This document shows, piece by piece, positions 22,431 to 23,463 of a stretch of 23,463 bases of DNA. This stretch comes from a virus. The stretch spans positions 1 through 23,463 of the IMG/VR virus record IMGVR_UViG_3300009788_000305, one strand, 5' to 3'. Numbering within the stretch: position 1 is the first letter of the stretch; each line of letters opens with the position of its first letter. The translations under genes and the position numbers were made by a program. Below the pieces are notes generated by a model. The model ran no database searches and was not told where the DNA came from. It saw only the letters and a program-made list of their open reading frames with translations.

Positions 22431-23463
22431 TCACCAGGAAAATAGATTTGCTCCATCACTGTAAAGACGGACAACTCCATAAGGCGTTGTTATTTGAACA
22501 CTGGTTAATCCATCGATTGTTTCTGCGGCCTCGGTAGCGATTGTGATGGGATTGGGATTGCTGGCTGCTCCAGACTCATCTTTAATGATGAACAACTTAC
22601 TAGAGCCTAAGATATTTTTTGTCTGAATAGTGATGGTGCGGCCAACAGATGTATCGGTGACACCGATAATTACCTCTTCCTCGGTGTTAGCACTGACAGC
22701 CGTGCCTGATCTATCAACGGCAAAACTACCTCTTACTTCAAGACCACCCTGCAATATGTTGTTCTGAGAAATCTCATTTATTTCGGTCTTTCCCGATGTC
22801 ATCGCTCTCATTCCGGCAGTTCCACCATTAGCCAGCGAAACAAAAAGTCCGTTGCCATAAGTTACAGCAAACCAACTATTGTCATTTGCACTTACCCTAG
22901 AGATCCAAGTTATACCGTCAGTGGAGGTCATCACCCGATCCCCCGATCCGGTAAGAGATACCGCAACGAACAGACCATTCCCATAAGTGACACCTATCCA
23001 ATTATTAGCGGCAGCAGGTGTTCTTGTGGTCCAATTTATGCCATCGAAGGAGGTCATAACCCTGTCACCCGCTCCTGAAAAAGCTACGGTGACAAATATT
23101 CCATTACCGTAGGCTATACCCAACCAACCATGATCAGCAGCACTTAGCCTTGTATTCCAGGTTATGCCATCGGTTGAAGTCATGACTCTGTCATCACTTC
23201 CAGTTTCACTTACGGCAACGAACAAACCGTTTCCAAATACTACACCTGTCCAATTATTGTTGGTTGGGCTGATTCTTGTAGTCCAATTCACACCGTCAGG
23301 TGACGTCATTACCCTATCGGTACCTCCTGTATTGGCTACAGCTACAAATAAATTATTGCCATAGGTTACAGACCGCCAACCATTATCAATGGAATTTTTT
23401 CTTGTGGTCCAATTTATGCCATCGGGCGAGGTCATAACTCTGTTTTCAAAACCAGAGTTAGCC
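22431..23463 (-). CDS. beta-propeller repeat fibre protein (5' end outside window)
   Basis: The frame is open to the right window edge, so the start is not seen; the ATG at 23435 is an internal repeat residue, since the codons before it (ANSGFENRV) continue the repeat. At least five 42-residue repeats follow the consensus MTSPDGINWTTR...NNW.GVTYGNGLFVAV...G.DRV, each likely one blade of a propeller of the type seen in phage and bacterial surface proteins. After the repeats, about 120 residues form a C-terminal fibre domain (VGRTITIQTKNILGSSKLFI, IKDESGAASNPNPITIATEA, ETIDGLTSVQIT, VRLYSDGANLFSW). It is probably a fibre or receptor-binding protein. The number of blades cannot be counted from this window. 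Confidence 0.75.
   Translation of the reverse strand, partial: ANSGFENRVMTSPDGINWTTRKNSIDNGWRSVTYGNNLFVAVANTGGTDRVMTSPDGVNWTTRISPTNNNWTGVVFGNGLFVAVSETGSDDRVMTSTDGITWNTRLSAADHGWLGIAYGNGIFVTVAFSGAGDRVMTSFDGINWTTRTPAAANNWIGVTYGNGLFVAVSLTGSGDRVMTSTDGITWISRVSANDNSWFAVTYGNGLFVSLANGGTAGMRAMTSGKTEINEISQNNILQGGLEVRGSFAVDRSGTAVSANTEEEVIIGVTDTSVGRTITIQTKNILGSSKLFIIKDESGAASNPNPITIATEAAETIDGLTSVQITTPYGVVRLYSDGANLFSW
22806..23463 (-). repeat. tandem 126-bp coding repeats (propeller blades)
   Basis: Units begin at 23435, 23309, 23183, 23057 and 22931, exactly 126 bp (42 codons) apart. A partial unit runs off the window edge. They keep MTSxDGxxWxxR and YGNGxFVxV while other positions vary, and all remain in frame. 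Confidence 0.85.

Noticed and set aside
1-23463. CRISPR array, tRNA genes, insertion sequences, integrase or attachment site
   Set aside because: No regularly spaced palindromic repeats, cloverleaf-like segments, transposase motifs or recombinase motifs were seen on either strand. The regular repeats found are coding repeats or the short TGTCC units.

Overview
This window is the virion-assembly (late) region of a tailed bacteriophage or prophage of the P22-like short-tailed (podovirus) type. Every credible gene lies on the minus strand, so transcription runs from about 23463 towards 1. Order and product sizes follow the Salmonella phage P22 late operon: small-terminase candidate, TerL, portal, scaffold, coat, gp4-like, gp10-like, a small protein in the tail-needle position, three ejection-protein candidates and a tailspike-like protein. 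The host is probably a Gram-negative bacterium, because the phage carries a small lipoprotein with a clear lipobox and a P22-type tail. I cannot name the host or say whether the phage is temperate. No integrase, repressor, lysis gene, tRNA or CRISPR array is visible.

Layout in direction of transcription. (1) 23463-17955: a fibre or appendage block with a beta-propeller protein cut by the window edge, a 631-residue fibre-like protein, a 52-residue helical protein, a protein with a C1q-like C-terminus, a 153-residue structural protein, three very small proteins and a 184-residue protein sharing a beta-module with the 631-residue one. (2) 17955-15976: a ParB-nuclease/DNA-methyltransferase fusion, a lipoprotein, a DUF5681-type small-terminase candidate, a small basic protein, and an untranslated stretch with 12-bp repeats. 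(3) 15975-8145: TerL, portal, two small proteins, a tandem pair of LamG-like lectin-fold proteins, scaffold and the P22-type coat, followed by a good intrinsic terminator. (4) 8088-1: head completion and tail (gp4 and gp10 homologues, needle candidate), ejection proteins, a small basic protein and the N-terminal part of a tailspike or fibre cut by the left edge.

The genes are packed as an operon: many starts overlap the preceding stop (ATGA at 16837, 16232 and 12081; TAATG at 17955; adjacent TAA-ATG at 18902), which suggests translational coupling. The TerL, portal, scaffold and coat proteins build and fill the head. The gp4/gp10-like proteins close the portal. The ejection proteins are carried inside the head and delivered with the DNA. 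The fibres and tailspike recognise the host.

The points that stand out are a -1 frame break in the first ejection protein, the duplicated lectin-fold genes between portal and scaffold, the iteron-like repeats in front of terL, and a beta-module shared between two appendage genes. I did not find an unmistakably new system. Most of the window is a divergent but recognisable P22-type morphogenesis cluster with an accessory appendage module.
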